Assembly (NCBI GenBank): GCA_964583095.1
Contig: CAZOVB010000084.1
Coordinates: forward strand, 1 to 17,525
Source: CAZOVB01 sp964583095
GTDB lineage: Bacteria > Planctomycetota > Phycisphaerae > SM23-33
Direction: 5' to 3'
Length of the DNA stretch: 17,525 bases
Shown here: one piece after another, positions 1-7,096 of the stretch
Numbering within the stretch: the stretch's first letter is position 1
Layout of the letters: each line of letters begins with the position of its first letter
The notes under the pieces: generated by a model
What the model was told of the DNA's origin: nothing
Databases searched by the model: none
What the model saw: only the letters and a program-made list of their open reading frames with translations
Program-made: the position numbers and the translations under genes

Positions 1-324
1 GTCTGCAGGCCGTCGCCGAACTGCGTGCCCGCCAGCGGCAGCAGGAGCTGCTGCGACATGAACAGACTGAGCATCTCGGTCATCGTCAGCTGGAGCTGCT
101 CGGATTCGACGGCGTTCTGGGCCAGTTTCCAGAACCGCTTGCCCCGGTCACGCTGCTCGTAACTGATCGGGAAGATATCCTGGAGAACGCCCAAGTCGCG
201 CTGCACAGTTCGCTTGTTGCAATCCAACCGGGCGCACAACTCGTCCGTGCTCACGCCGAACCGGTGAGCCTGGAGCACCTTGATCAGCTCCCACTGCCGA
301 AAGAGGCTGTCGCCTCTAGCCATA
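1..324 (-). pseudogene. HTH/WYL-type transcriptional regulator, 5' part only, apparent frameshift near start
   Basis: Read by eye on the minus strand, this encodes an N-terminal winged-helix DNA-binding domain of the DeoR/WYL class. It contains LFRQWELIKVLQ, then STDELCARL and NKRTVQRDL (recognition helix), then FPISYEQRDRGKRFWKL. The rest of the gene, including any WYL ligand-binding domain, lies beyond the left edge. The ATG at 324 (in-frame ATG at 330) follows a Shine-Dalgarno AAAGGA; spacing favours 324. This start opens MARGDSLF, but a run of four T (minus strand, 300-303) puts the HTH in the +1 frame. Staying in the start frame gives a stop after about 60 codons. The HTH frame has no ATG, GTG or TTG start upstream of the T run. 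Three T would restore MARGDSLFRQW, a typical opening for the family. The shift is therefore a real indel or a sequence error. WYL proteins often regulate defence islands; its link to the operon upstream is inference. Confidence 0.7.
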
Positions 325-387
325 GCCATTTCCTTTCTGTCGAACGGCCACGCTCGCGGACGTCCTTGGCCGATACCACGAGGCTCT

Positions 388-396
388 ACCCTACCC
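388..396. repeat. Target site duplication, left copy
   Basis: ACCCTACCC directly abuts the left end of the insertion sequence. It is repeated exactly at 1836-1844 on the other side. A 9-bp duplication is in the size range for IS4-family elements. Confidence 0.88.
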
Positions 397-411
397 CACT
401 GCTGTCCAAGA
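397..411 (+). repeat. IS left terminal inverted repeat
   Basis: CACTGCTGTCCAAGA. It pairs with the right end at 1821-1835, sharing CACT and TGTCCAA and differing at positions 5, 6 and 14. Confidence 0.85.
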
Positions 412-531
412 TAGTCGGGGGTCCGTAGCTCGGTGGGCTTCTCGGGGGTGATTCCGCCTCGACTCCGGGGCTTTTGGACGGTTTCAGGCCCTCCTGCGCG
501 TCCTTCCCGGCCCGATTTTGCCGCCGCCATT

Positions 532-1728
532 TCAGGTTCCCCCCGTTTTGCTGTCCAGGATATTCGCAAAAAGAGGCAGGGCATATTCCGGCGGCTCTGA
601 AGCCGGATACACGTACGGCTCATCCAGCCACTTCCACAGATCCCGGTAGGTCAAGAGGTTCATCCGCAGCATCGCCGCCAGGTTCGACAGGCTCCAACCG
701 AAGCTCGAACGCAACTGCATCAGCTTCAGCAGCAGCAGGGCAATCAATGCTGTCCAAATCTGCACCTTCACCGCGTTGGCGCTGGTCCCGACGAAGGTCT
801 TCACCTTCAGGTTCTGCTTCAACGCCTTGAAGAACAGCTCGATCTGCCAACGCTCCTTGTAGATCCGCCCAATCGTGCTGCCCGCGAAGCCCAGGTGGTT
901 GGTCACCAGCACGATCGAACGGGCGTTGACCTCGTCCCAGACCACCACCCTCCGAAGCGTGTGCGGGCACTCCCGCCGGCCCTGGATGCTGTCCAACTCG
1001 ATCAGTTCATCGATCAGCACGCTGCCGCCGGCCGGCACGGCCCGGATATCCACGATGCGGTAGACCGCGTCGGACTTCAGCCGCGTCACGAAGTACACCC
1101 CGGCCTCGCACCAGCGTCCGAACAGGCCGTAGTCGTTGTAGCCCCGGTCCATCGCCACGATCGTCCCGGGGGCGAATCGCAGCGTCTTTACGGGCGTTAC
1201 GTCGTGCACCTTGCCCTTGGTGATGCACGCCCAGCCCGGCAGGCAGCCCTGGTGGTCCAGCATCAGGTGCAGCTTGACGGCCCCCTTGGTCCGGCCGTAG
1301 CGAGCCCAGTCGAAGACCTCGCGGCAGAGCTGTATCGTGGTGGCGTCGATGCTGCGCAGCGGGTTCTTGAAGCGGAACTTCCGCTTCTGCCGGCCCGCGA
1401 TGGCCCGTGCCTGGACCAGCAGGCTGCCGAAGACGTCCTCGAACAGTTCCCACGGCCGGTGGCTGTTGGCGTAACTCAGCGTGCTGCGGGACGGGGCCTG
1501 GGCGAGGCCGAGGTGTCGCAGTTTGCCCAGGGCGGTCGCCAGCCCGCCGCAGATCTCGCGGAGGCTGTTGGCCCCGCCGAGCTGGCAGAAGAGCATGGCC
1601 ACGAACTGGTCCCAGCATGAGAAGCCCTTGGCGGCCTTCTCGGCGTCCCGCCGGCGGACGGCCCGGCTGAACTCACGGCGCGAAATGAGCGAAAGAACCT
1701 GTGCAAACAGACTGGCGACCGATACCAT
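532..1728 (-). CDS. IS4-family transposase (DDE)
   Basis: This 398-aa protein catalyses cut-and-paste transposition of the surrounding element. The DDE triad is visible as SIDATTIQL (first Asp), VAMDRGYNDY (second Asp) and YKERWQIELFFKALKQ (Glu). The last segment carries the IS4 signature Y-(2)-R-(3)-E-(6)-K. The N-terminus (SRREFSRAVRRRDAEK, then FSCWDQFVAMLFCQL) is the usual DUF4372-like DNA-binding part of this group. Length is normal and there is no internal stop or frameshift. The ATG at 1728 is preceded by AGGAG at an 8-nt spacing, but that site is paired inside a leader hairpin (see 1737-1790). This is expected to hold expression low. The gene reads in the same direction as the upstream defence operon. 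Confidence 0.96.
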   Translation of the reverse strand: MVSVASLFAQVLSLISRREFSRAVRRRDAEKAAKGFSCWDQFVAMLFCQLGGANSLREICGGLATALGKLRHLGLAQAPSRSTLSYANSHRPWELFEDVFGSLLVQARAIAGRQKRKFRFKNPLRSIDATTIQLCREVFDWARYGRTKGAVKLHLMLDHQGCLPGWACITKGKVHDVTPVKTLRFAPGTIVAMDRGYNDYGLFGRWCEAGVYFVTRLKSDAVYRIVDIRAVPAGGSVLIDELIELDSIQGRRECPHTLRRVVVWDEVNARSIVLVTNHLGFAGSTIGRIYKERWQIELFFKALKQNLKVKTFVGTSANAVKVQIWTALIALLLLKLMQLRSSFGWSLSNLAAMLRMNLLTYRDLWKWLDEPYVYPASEPPEYALPLFANILDSKTGGT

Positions 1729-1736
1729 CTACGCGT

Positions 1737-1790
1737 CTCCTGGTTGGGTGTTTGGGCGTCTATCAACACCCATCCTACCCCTTCCAGGAG
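1737..1790 (-). promoter_or_regulatory. Leader hairpin that buries the transposase ribosome binding site
   Basis: Two nested perfect inverted repeats lie just upstream of the transposase start. The outer pair is CTCCTGG (1737-1743) with CCAGGAG (1784-1790). The inner pair is TGGGTGTT (1745-1752) with AACACCCA (1765-1772). On the minus-strand mRNA the 3' arm CCAGGAG contains AGGAG, placed 8 nt before the ATG, so the Shine-Dalgarno site is base-paired. In IS10 and IS50, also IS4 family, a similar structure blocks translation from transcripts that enter from outside. A transcript starting inside the hairpin loop would escape. The function here is inferred. Confidence 0.7.
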
Positions 1791-1820
1791 CGCTTGTAAC
1801 CTGCCGCGAATTCAGAATTG

Positions 1821-1835
1821 TTTTGGACAAGAGTG
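1821..1835 (-). repeat. IS right terminal inverted repeat
   Basis: Read inward (minus strand) it is CACTCTTGTCCAAAA, matching the left end at 12 of 15 positions. Confidence 0.85.
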
Positions 1836-1844
1836 ACCCTACCC
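1836..1844. repeat. Target site duplication, right copy
   Basis: ACCCTACCC, identical to 388-396, directly outside the right inverted repeat. Removing the IS and one copy joins the 1845-2054 spacer to the regulator leader at 331-387. Confidence 0.88.
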
Positions 1845-1845
1845 G

Positions 1846-1884
1846 TCGGCCACGTGTGCCGTCGTCGCGGCCGTGTGTGGCCGA
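1846..1884. repeat. Inverted repeat next to the IS insertion point
   Basis: TCGGCCAC (1846-1853) is perfectly complementary to GTGGCCGA (1877-1884). A smaller inner pair, GCCG with CGGC, lies between them and can extend the hairpin through an internal loop. It starts 2 bp outside the target duplication. There is no strong T tract on either side, so it is not a convincing intrinsic terminator. It could be an operator for the regulator to the left, or the structure that attracted the insertion. The rest of the 1845-2054 spacer shows no gene. Confidence 0.45.
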
Positions 1885-2054
1885 TTTGTGGCGATGGACA
1901 CCTGCTACATCTCAGCGTCTTCCCCCCATCGAGCAAGCACACGAGCCATCACGCGTCAGGACCTCGCATCGCTCCACCGTCAGGGCGACACGAATGATAC
2001 TTCCAGAATCGGCAGCCTCCCATGCTCCCGCCAAGGAGGCCCGTTGGTGCCACC

Positions 2055-2276
2055 TTAGCTTTCAGGCTCTGACAGCTGGCTGTCTGGGTGCTGCTCGGCA
2101 CTGGGCCTCCAGCCTGACAACACCATCTGCCCAAGGACCTCATATGCGACATAGCCCCGCCCATATCGAACGTGGGTGAGGAACTCGTATTCCTGAACCA
2201 TGCGCCTGTAAACTGGCCGCAGCTCCGTCGGAAGGGACCGCTCGACCGCCTGCGACTTCTCGCTTTCTACGGGCAC
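2055..2276 (-). CDS. Small protein of unknown function, last gene of the defence operon
   Basis: This is a 73-aa protein starting at a GTG. AGGAGG lies 8 nt before the GTG and overlaps the stop codon (TAG, 2289-2291) of the DUF262 gene, so its translation is likely coupled to that gene. The compact central part reads LRPVYRRMVQEYEF, then VRYGRGYVAYEVLGQM, then SGWRPS. It is rich in Tyr, Arg and hydrophobic residues and looks like a helical mini-domain. The tail (EQHPDSQLSEPES) is polar and probably disordered. There is no signal peptide or membrane segment. I do not recognise the family. Position and coupling suggest an accessory or partner of the DUF262 protein or of the Res/Mod complex; an inhibitor role is also possible. 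Confidence 0.65.
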   Translation of the reverse strand: MPVESEKSQAVERSLPTELRPVYRRMVQEYEFLTHVRYGRGYVAYEVLGQMVLSGWRPSAEQHPDSQLSEPES

Positions 2277-2284
2277 CTTCGTCG

Positions 2285-2290
2285 CCTCCT
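2285..2290 (-). promoter_or_regulatory. Strong ribosome binding site overlapping the preceding stop codon
   Basis: AGGAGG on the minus strand shares bases with the TAG stop of the DUF262 gene. It sits 8 nt before the GTG at 2276. This site is the main reason for calling the small downstream gene and for choosing its GTG start. Confidence 0.7.
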
Positions 2291-4076
2291 ATTCTTGTCT
2301 GGGCCAGAGCTTGACGGCGATCTCGGCCATCTGCATGCCGCGACGAAGAATACGCTTCTCGTCCCAATCGTCGTACTGTTGCAGTTGGCGGTTCATTGCG
2401 AGAGCGCTATGCTCGCCCAAGGCTGCCTTCTTGGCTATCCATCCGGCATTCGACAGCGACGGGTTCAGCTTGCCATTGACCAGCGACAGGTTGCCAAACG
2501 TGTGGACCATATGGTTGCGCAGATCCTCCTGGTCTCCATTTGCTCCCTCAGGAAGGGGCCAATTGGCGTGCCATTCGCGCGGCATGATATGCTCTATTGT
2601 GAGCTTCTCATCGATCAGAATCTTCTCGGCCTTTGCGGTGCGCAGCTGCTGCTCAATGGCCTCCAGGACCATTCTGGTCCTTGACCGCTTCAGTTTGTTG
2701 TATGCTGGGTACTCCTGGATAGCCTTTGAGAACATGTCGTCCGTGGGCCATTCAGCACTCTCGCCCTCGCGTTCCAGAAGGAACTTCCGCAACTCCTCCG
2801 ACGAGAACTCCGTCTTGCTGAGCCGCTTAAGCAGATCGACAAACAGGCGATTGTAGTTCTTGTAGGTCAGGCCGCACACAGCCCGCCGTACCAGGTAAGA
2901 CTCAAGGATTTCGATGAATCGCAGACGATCGGCATCTGACTTCGGCCGACAGAAGACTTCAAGAAGCACGGGCAATACCATGCTGGTATCCAAGGCATCC
3001 AGTCTCTGGAAGAACAGGCCTTCCCGGGAGTCTGGAGCGAAACCCTCAAAAGCCCTGAATACATCTCCGTATGTTCTGAGGTTGGCCAGCTGCTTGCCCG
3101 CATGAAAGCCATTGCTCAGGCAGTGATCGCGGAATTCGCCAAACAGATGCGTCATGCTCACGACCTCTTGCTTGAGAAGCGTCAGGTAGTGAGCCAGGAA
3201 GAGGTCAATGCGATGCCACTTGAGACGCCCTTGCCTGATCTCCGTCCGCCAATAATCGGATCCCTCATCAAAAGGCTTCCAGTACTTGCGGTGGAGCTCT
3301 TCGACATTGTCGCCTTGCTGATGTGCCTGATGGAAAAGGAAGTTCTTGAACAGGTCGGATGGCAGAAGCGGAGTTCCGAGGGCGTTCAGCGTTTCAAAGA
3401 TCAGCTGCGGATCGTCGCCGCGATCCAGGTCCACCACGACCAGCACGAGGTCTTGGCGAATTGAGTCGAATAGCCCGGCCAGCAAAGCGCCCAATTCGTC
3501 GCCTTCCGCGTACGCAAGAAGTTCAGTGAACTTGCGGTAGTAATAGGAGTAGCAGTCCGGGATGAGATGCCCGAATGTCTTGGCTGTAGCCTTTGTGGAG
3601 TACCTCTTCGCAAGCATGTCCAGTGCCCCGGCACACATTGTGTTCCGAAAATGCGGCCGGTCTTCATTGGTCGGCCAGACCTTTAACACACTGTCAGCAT
3701 CCTTCTTTGAGGGTACGAAATTCTCAGACAGTCGCTTGAAGGCCTCCTGGTACTCTTTCTGCTCAAGAGAAGCACACAGATCCCGGATCGCCGCGATCAT
3801 GACCTGCAGCGTGGTAAGGCGCTGCTGCCCATCAATAACCTGACGCGCCCCGACCTCACCGGTGAAGGTGTCAATCTGATCAAGGACGATGGCCCCGAGG
3901 AAGTGCGGCCGGGGCTTCTTCTCAACCAGCCGCCGCTCCAGGGCGGTGTTGACCGCTTCCCAAAGAGGCTCCCAGTTGTCCGACTCGTTCCAAACATAAG
4001 GCCGCTGGAAGAGGGGCACCATCAACCGGACGGAAGTCTCGAACACAACGCTCAATGTGCGGTCTTCTGCATGCAT
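2289..4076 (-). CDS. DUF262/DUF1524 (GmrSD-type) HNH endonuclease
   Basis: This 595-aa protein resembles single-chain GmrSD type IV restriction enzymes. These use NTP binding in the DUF262 domain to drive an HNH-type nuclease, typically against modified phage DNA. The N-terminal DUF262 domain shows PLFQRPYVW (about 21-29) and VIDGQQRLTTL (80-90), the conserved ParB/sulfiredoxin-like nucleotide motifs. FETLNALGTPLLPSDLFKN follows later. The C-terminal DUF1524 domain shows TIEHIMPREW (His at about 496), HTFGNLSL and LNPSLSN, the His-Asn nuclease signature. Both catalytic centres look intact and the length is typical. The ATG at 4076 is preceded by AAAGGGG at 7 nt and lies 13 nt after the res stop. 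The open frame extends further upstream into res, but without family-like sequence. Next to a type III system it could cover phages that evade Mod/Res by DNA modification (inference). Confidence 0.92.
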   Translation of the reverse strand: MHAEDRTLSVVFETSVRLMVPLFQRPYVWNESDNWEPLWEAVNTALERRLVEKKPRPHFLGAIVLDQIDTFTGEVGARQVIDGQQRLTTLQVMIAAIRDLCASLEQKEYQEAFKRLSENFVPSKKDADSVLKVWPTNEDRPHFRNTMCAGALDMLAKRYSTKATAKTFGHLIPDCYSYYYRKFTELLAYAEGDELGALLAGLFDSIRQDLVLVVVDLDRGDDPQLIFETLNALGTPLLPSDLFKNFLFHQAHQQGDNVEELHRKYWKPFDEGSDYWRTEIRQGRLKWHRIDLFLAHYLTLLKQEVVSMTHLFGEFRDHCLSNGFHAGKQLANLRTYGDVFRAFEGFAPDSREGLFFQRLDALDTSMVLPVLLEVFCRPKSDADRLRFIEILESYLVRRAVCGLTYKNYNRLFVDLLKRLSKTEFSSEELRKFLLEREGESAEWPTDDMFSKAIQEYPAYNKLKRSRTRMVLEAIEQQLRTAKAEKILIDEKLTIEHIMPREWHANWPLPEGANGDQEDLRNHMVHTFGNLSLVNGKLNPSLSNAGWIAKKAALGEHSALAMNRQLQQYDDWDEKRILRRGMQMAEIAVKLWPRQE

Positions 4077-4089
4077 AGCGAAGCCCCTT

Positions 4090-7080
4090 TCACGGCATGT
4101 GCCTGTCGAAGACGAGGGCTTGGCCGTCGTCCTTGTCAAAAATGACCTCGGAACCCAACGCCTTGAAGTGCTCACGACCGCAGTCGATCTTCGCCTGCTC
4201 GGTGGCACGCAGGGCATCGGCGAACAGGGTGCCCTTGGTTTCCACGACGAAGTACAGTCGCTGATCGCCGTCGATCTCCACCAGCACCGCCCAGTCGGGG
4301 TTGTATGAACCGAGTGGGGTCGGCACCTTGAACCATCCGGGCAGTTTGGCGTAGACCTTCACGGCCTCGTTGTTTTCCAATTTCTCGGCGAATCCTTTCT
4401 CCACGCCTTCGGAGTCATACACGACGTGTTCGTAGACCGACTTGCTCGTCTCCAGCATGTTGGTCAGATAGCCGTGCAGTTCCTCCGTCTCGAACAGCTC
4501 CTGAGCGTAGTAGCACTCATCGCCGAGCCGCCGGTACTTGATGCCATCGACCAGGGCCAGCCGCTTCGACCGGTTGATCGCCTCGGCCGACAGGTCAATG
4601 AACTCCTGCGGGTTCTTCTTGAAATCGTCGAGCCGGTTGCTCTTCGTCAGGATGGCGACGATGCTCTGTCGCGTGAGCTTCGTCTTGTCCTGGAGGTCGG
4701 TCAAGATGTCTGGCAGCTCGACGTCGGAGTCGTCCATCGCCACCGCCGCAGAGACGCTCGTCTCCTCGGCCAGCACACCCGCCTTGCCAATCTCGAGGTC
4801 GGCTTTCCTCCAGGTCAGCCTGGTTCGACTGACGGGTGGGCCTTTCTCAATCGCCTTGGCGCAGTCCCTGATCAAGGCGTCATTGTCGAAGTAGACGCGA
4901 TAGGTTGTCCGGTGCTTGATTCGATCCCAGAGGGCCTTGAACTCTGCGCTGTGCAGGACCGCTTGCCGGGTCCTGACCACAATGCCGTCATCAGCGTTCT
5001 TCACGTCGAGCTTGCCAGCCGACTTCTTCAGCACGCTTTCGATGTGCTGTCGTTGACCCTCAAACGCCTTGGGCAGATCGACCTTGCCTTCCTTCAGCGC
5101 CGTCCGCAAGGCATCCTGGACCTTGCCCTTGCCGTCGATGTAGCCCTGCTCCTTGAGGTGTTTCCAGATCGCCTCCGAGTTGTCCACGCCAAGCGGGTGA
5201 ACCTGGCCATCCTTGCCGGTCACGCCGATCCCCGCGAACTGATGCGATTCCACGATGCCAAAGCGAATGCCGGTATCCGCTTCGATTTCCCTCTGAAGGT
5301 TGTCGGCAAAGTCCCGGTAGCTCTCGGTCGCGACCACGGTCAGCGTGTTGGTCTCGAAGCCGCGCACGCGGTTGCCCGTCTGGTCCACGCACAATCGTAA
5401 CCCGCGCCCAATCGTCTGGCGGCGTTCGCGCTCGGTACCGATGTCACGCAGCGTGCATATCTGGAACACGTTCGGGTTGTCCCAGCCTTCGCGCAGGGCC
5501 GAGTGCGAGAAGATGAACTTCAGCTTCGAGTCGAAGCTAAGCAACTTCTCCTTCTCTTGCATGATGAGGTTATAGGCACGCTCCGCATCCTCTGTAGCCC
5601 CGACTTTCAGCTCTCCGGTTCGGGAATTGAATTCGGGTTCGACGCTCTTGCCCTTCTTGTCGATGGAGAAATAGCCGTTGTGAACGTCTTCGGCATCGGT
5701 CTCAAGGTCGATACCTTTAAAAAGCGTGGCGTAGTCCGGATGCTTGGCCAAGCGTCGATACTCTTGCTCGAACATCAAAGCGTATTTACCCTTTACCACA
5801 TTACCGTCTTCATCGTAGCTTCTATAGTGCGACACCTTGTCGATGAAGAAAAGGCTGAGCACCTTGATGCCCTGCGGTGCCAGGCGAAGCTCCTTGTCCA
5901 GGTGCTCCTTGATCGTTCGCCGGATCATCTGCCGCTTCAGGTCGTCCTGGTTCACCGTGCCGATGGCTTGGCCGGGCTCCAGGAAATCCTCGCCGCCGGG
6001 ATGACGCACTTCCAGAAGCTGGTTGCCCCGCCCAGCCCGAATCTCCCCGATCCGGAAGCCCTCGTAAATGCCGCGCCCGGTCGTCTGCTCCAGGTCGTCA
6101 CCGTCCTGGACGGTCACCTCTTTCCGTGCCGCGCCGTGTTTGGTCTGCATGTCCAGTTCGACGCGGGCCGTTACCGTGCCACGCGTGCTCTTCGTCGAAA
6201 CCAGCCGAACGTACGGCCGATTGAACGCGCCCTCAACGCCCGCCGACGCCACCTCGATCTGCTTGACGAGCTTGCGGTCGTAGGCGTCCACCGCGTCCAG
6301 CCGGTAGACCATGTGGTGCTTGTCCACGTGCGTGGCCGAGTAACGCAGCGTGCAGAGCGGGTTCATCGCCCCCAGCGCCTCCTTGCCGCGACCCTCCAAG
6401 CCGCCATCCACGCTCTGCGGCTCGTCGACGATGATCACCGGCCGGGTCGCCCGGACCAGGTCGATGGGCTTCTCGCCGCCGGTCTTCTCGCTCTCCTTGT
6501 AGAGGTTGTTCACGTCCTTCTTGTTGATCGCCCCGACGGTGACCACCATGATCTGCACGTGCGGACTGGTGGCAAAATTCCGAACGTTTTCCGGATGTTT
6601 CGAATCATACTGAAAAAACTCGTAGCCCTTCGAGCCGGGATACAGGCTCTCGAAGTGGTCGCGGGTGATCTGCAGCGTCTTGATCGTGCCTTCTTTGATC
6701 GCCACCGAGGGCACGACGATCACGTACTTCGTGAAACCGTACCGCTTGTGAAGCTCGAAGATCGTCCGCAGGTAGACGTAGGTCTTGCCCGTGCCCGTCT
6801 CCATCTCCACGGTGAAATCACCAGACACCAGCGATTCCGACGGCCGCAGTCCGTGGCGCATCTGCACCGCGTTGAGATTCTTCTGAATCTCGTCGTCCAG
6901 CAGCTTCAGCCGGTTGCCGATGCCCAGGTCGCTCTCCATGCCGGGCAGAAACGCGCCGCCCACCGCATCCTTGGTCACGGTGAATTCCGTGCGGCAGATC
7001 TCCTGACCCTGGAACAGGTCGCAGACCGCTTCGATGGCGTCGCGCTGGTAATCCAGATTCGGTTCAAAATGTAGCTTCAT
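4090..7080 (-). CDS. res: Type III restriction enzyme, Res subunit (helicase-nuclease)
   Basis: This 996-aa protein is the restriction subunit that works with Mod: an SF2 ATPase motor plus an endonuclease. Visible motifs are Walker A METGTGKT (93-100), a DEPQ box (219-222), SAT (248-250), motif V SALREGWDNPNVFQ (527-540) and motif VI RRQTIGRGLRL (553-563). The C-terminal PD-(D/E)XK nuclease is intact: NPDW (Asp about 929) followed by FVVETKG (Glu/Lys about 947 and 949). The start MKLHFEPNLDYQ at 7080 is the normal opening of the family. It has AAGGAGG at 6 nt and lies 16 nt after the mod stop. A longer open frame to 7383 overlaps mod and is not family-like. The mod-res order is the classical one. 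Confidence 0.95.
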   Translation of the reverse strand: MKLHFEPNLDYQRDAIEAVCDLFQGQEICRTEFTVTKDAVGGAFLPGMESDLGIGNRLKLLDDEIQKNLNAVQMRHGLRPSESLVSGDFTVEMETGTGKTYVYLRTIFELHKRYGFTKYVIVVPSVAIKEGTIKTLQITRDHFESLYPGSKGYEFFQYDSKHPENVRNFATSPHVQIMVVTVGAINKKDVNNLYKESEKTGGEKPIDLVRATRPVIIVDEPQSVDGGLEGRGKEALGAMNPLCTLRYSATHVDKHHMVYRLDAVDAYDRKLVKQIEVASAGVEGAFNRPYVRLVSTKSTRGTVTARVELDMQTKHGAARKEVTVQDGDDLEQTTGRGIYEGFRIGEIRAGRGNQLLEVRHPGGEDFLEPGQAIGTVNQDDLKRQMIRRTIKEHLDKELRLAPQGIKVLSLFFIDKVSHYRSYDEDGNVVKGKYALMFEQEYRRLAKHPDYATLFKGIDLETDAEDVHNGYFSIDKKGKSVEPEFNSRTGELKVGATEDAERAYNLIMQEKEKLLSFDSKLKFIFSHSALREGWDNPNVFQICTLRDIGTERERRQTIGRGLRLCVDQTGNRVRGFETNTLTVVATESYRDFADNLQREIEADTGIRFGIVESHQFAGIGVTGKDGQVHPLGVDNSEAIWKHLKEQGYIDGKGKVQDALRTALKEGKVDLPKAFEGQRQHIESVLKKSAGKLDVKNADDGIVVRTRQAVLHSAEFKALWDRIKHRTTYRVYFDNDALIRDCAKAIEKGPPVSRTRLTWRKADLEIGKAGVLAEETSVSAAVAMDDSDVELPDILTDLQDKTKLTRQSIVAILTKSNRLDDFKKNPQEFIDLSAEAINRSKRLALVDGIKYRRLGDECYYAQELFETEELHGYLTNMLETSKSVYEHVVYDSEGVEKGFAEKLENNEAVKVYAKLPGWFKVPTPLGSYNPDWAVLVEIDGDQRLYFVVETKGTLFADALRATEQAKIDCGREHFKALGSEVIFDKDDGQALVFDRHMP

Positions 7081-7096
7081 GGCGTTGCCTCCTTGC

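Larger units (their letters stand above)
397..1835 (-). mobile_element. Complete IS4-family insertion sequence, 1439 bp
   Basis: The element is bounded by imperfect terminal inverted repeats: CACTGCTGTCCAAGA at the left and CACTCTTGTCCAAAA read inward from the right, 12 of 15 matching. Perfect 9-bp direct repeats (ACCCTACCC) lie outside. It carries a single intact transposase on the minus strand, with a 135-nt 3' leader to the left end and a 107-nt 5' region to the right end. Intact ends, an intact ORF and an undegraded target duplication point to a recent, possibly active insertion. It lies between the defence operon and a WYL-type regulator and has separated the regulator from its native upstream DNA. 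The IS4 subgroup was not assigned because that needs a comparison with ISfinder. Confidence 0.92.

Noticed and set aside
895..1620. 241-codon plus-strand open frame
   Set aside because: Antisense to the IS4 transposase, whose DDE signature is intact.
2055..2100. Intrinsic terminator after the operon
   Set aside because: Only weak inverted repeats (GCCTCC/GGAGGC) without a T run follow the last stop codon, so read-through toward the IS seems likely.
1949..2164. 71-codon minus-strand frame overlapping the small last gene
   Set aside because: It overlaps the better-supported 73-aa gene in another frame, has no good ribosome site and has a low-complexity, non-protein-like composition.
4426..5400. 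324-codon plus-strand open frame
   Set aside because: Antisense shadow of the C-terminal half of res; no ribosome site or recognisable motif.
5503..7074. Long open frame (523 codons) on the plus strand
   Set aside because: It lies wholly antisense to res, which has complete family motifs. The translation is Leu/Val/His/Arg-rich with no domain signature, as expected of a GC-rich shadow frame.
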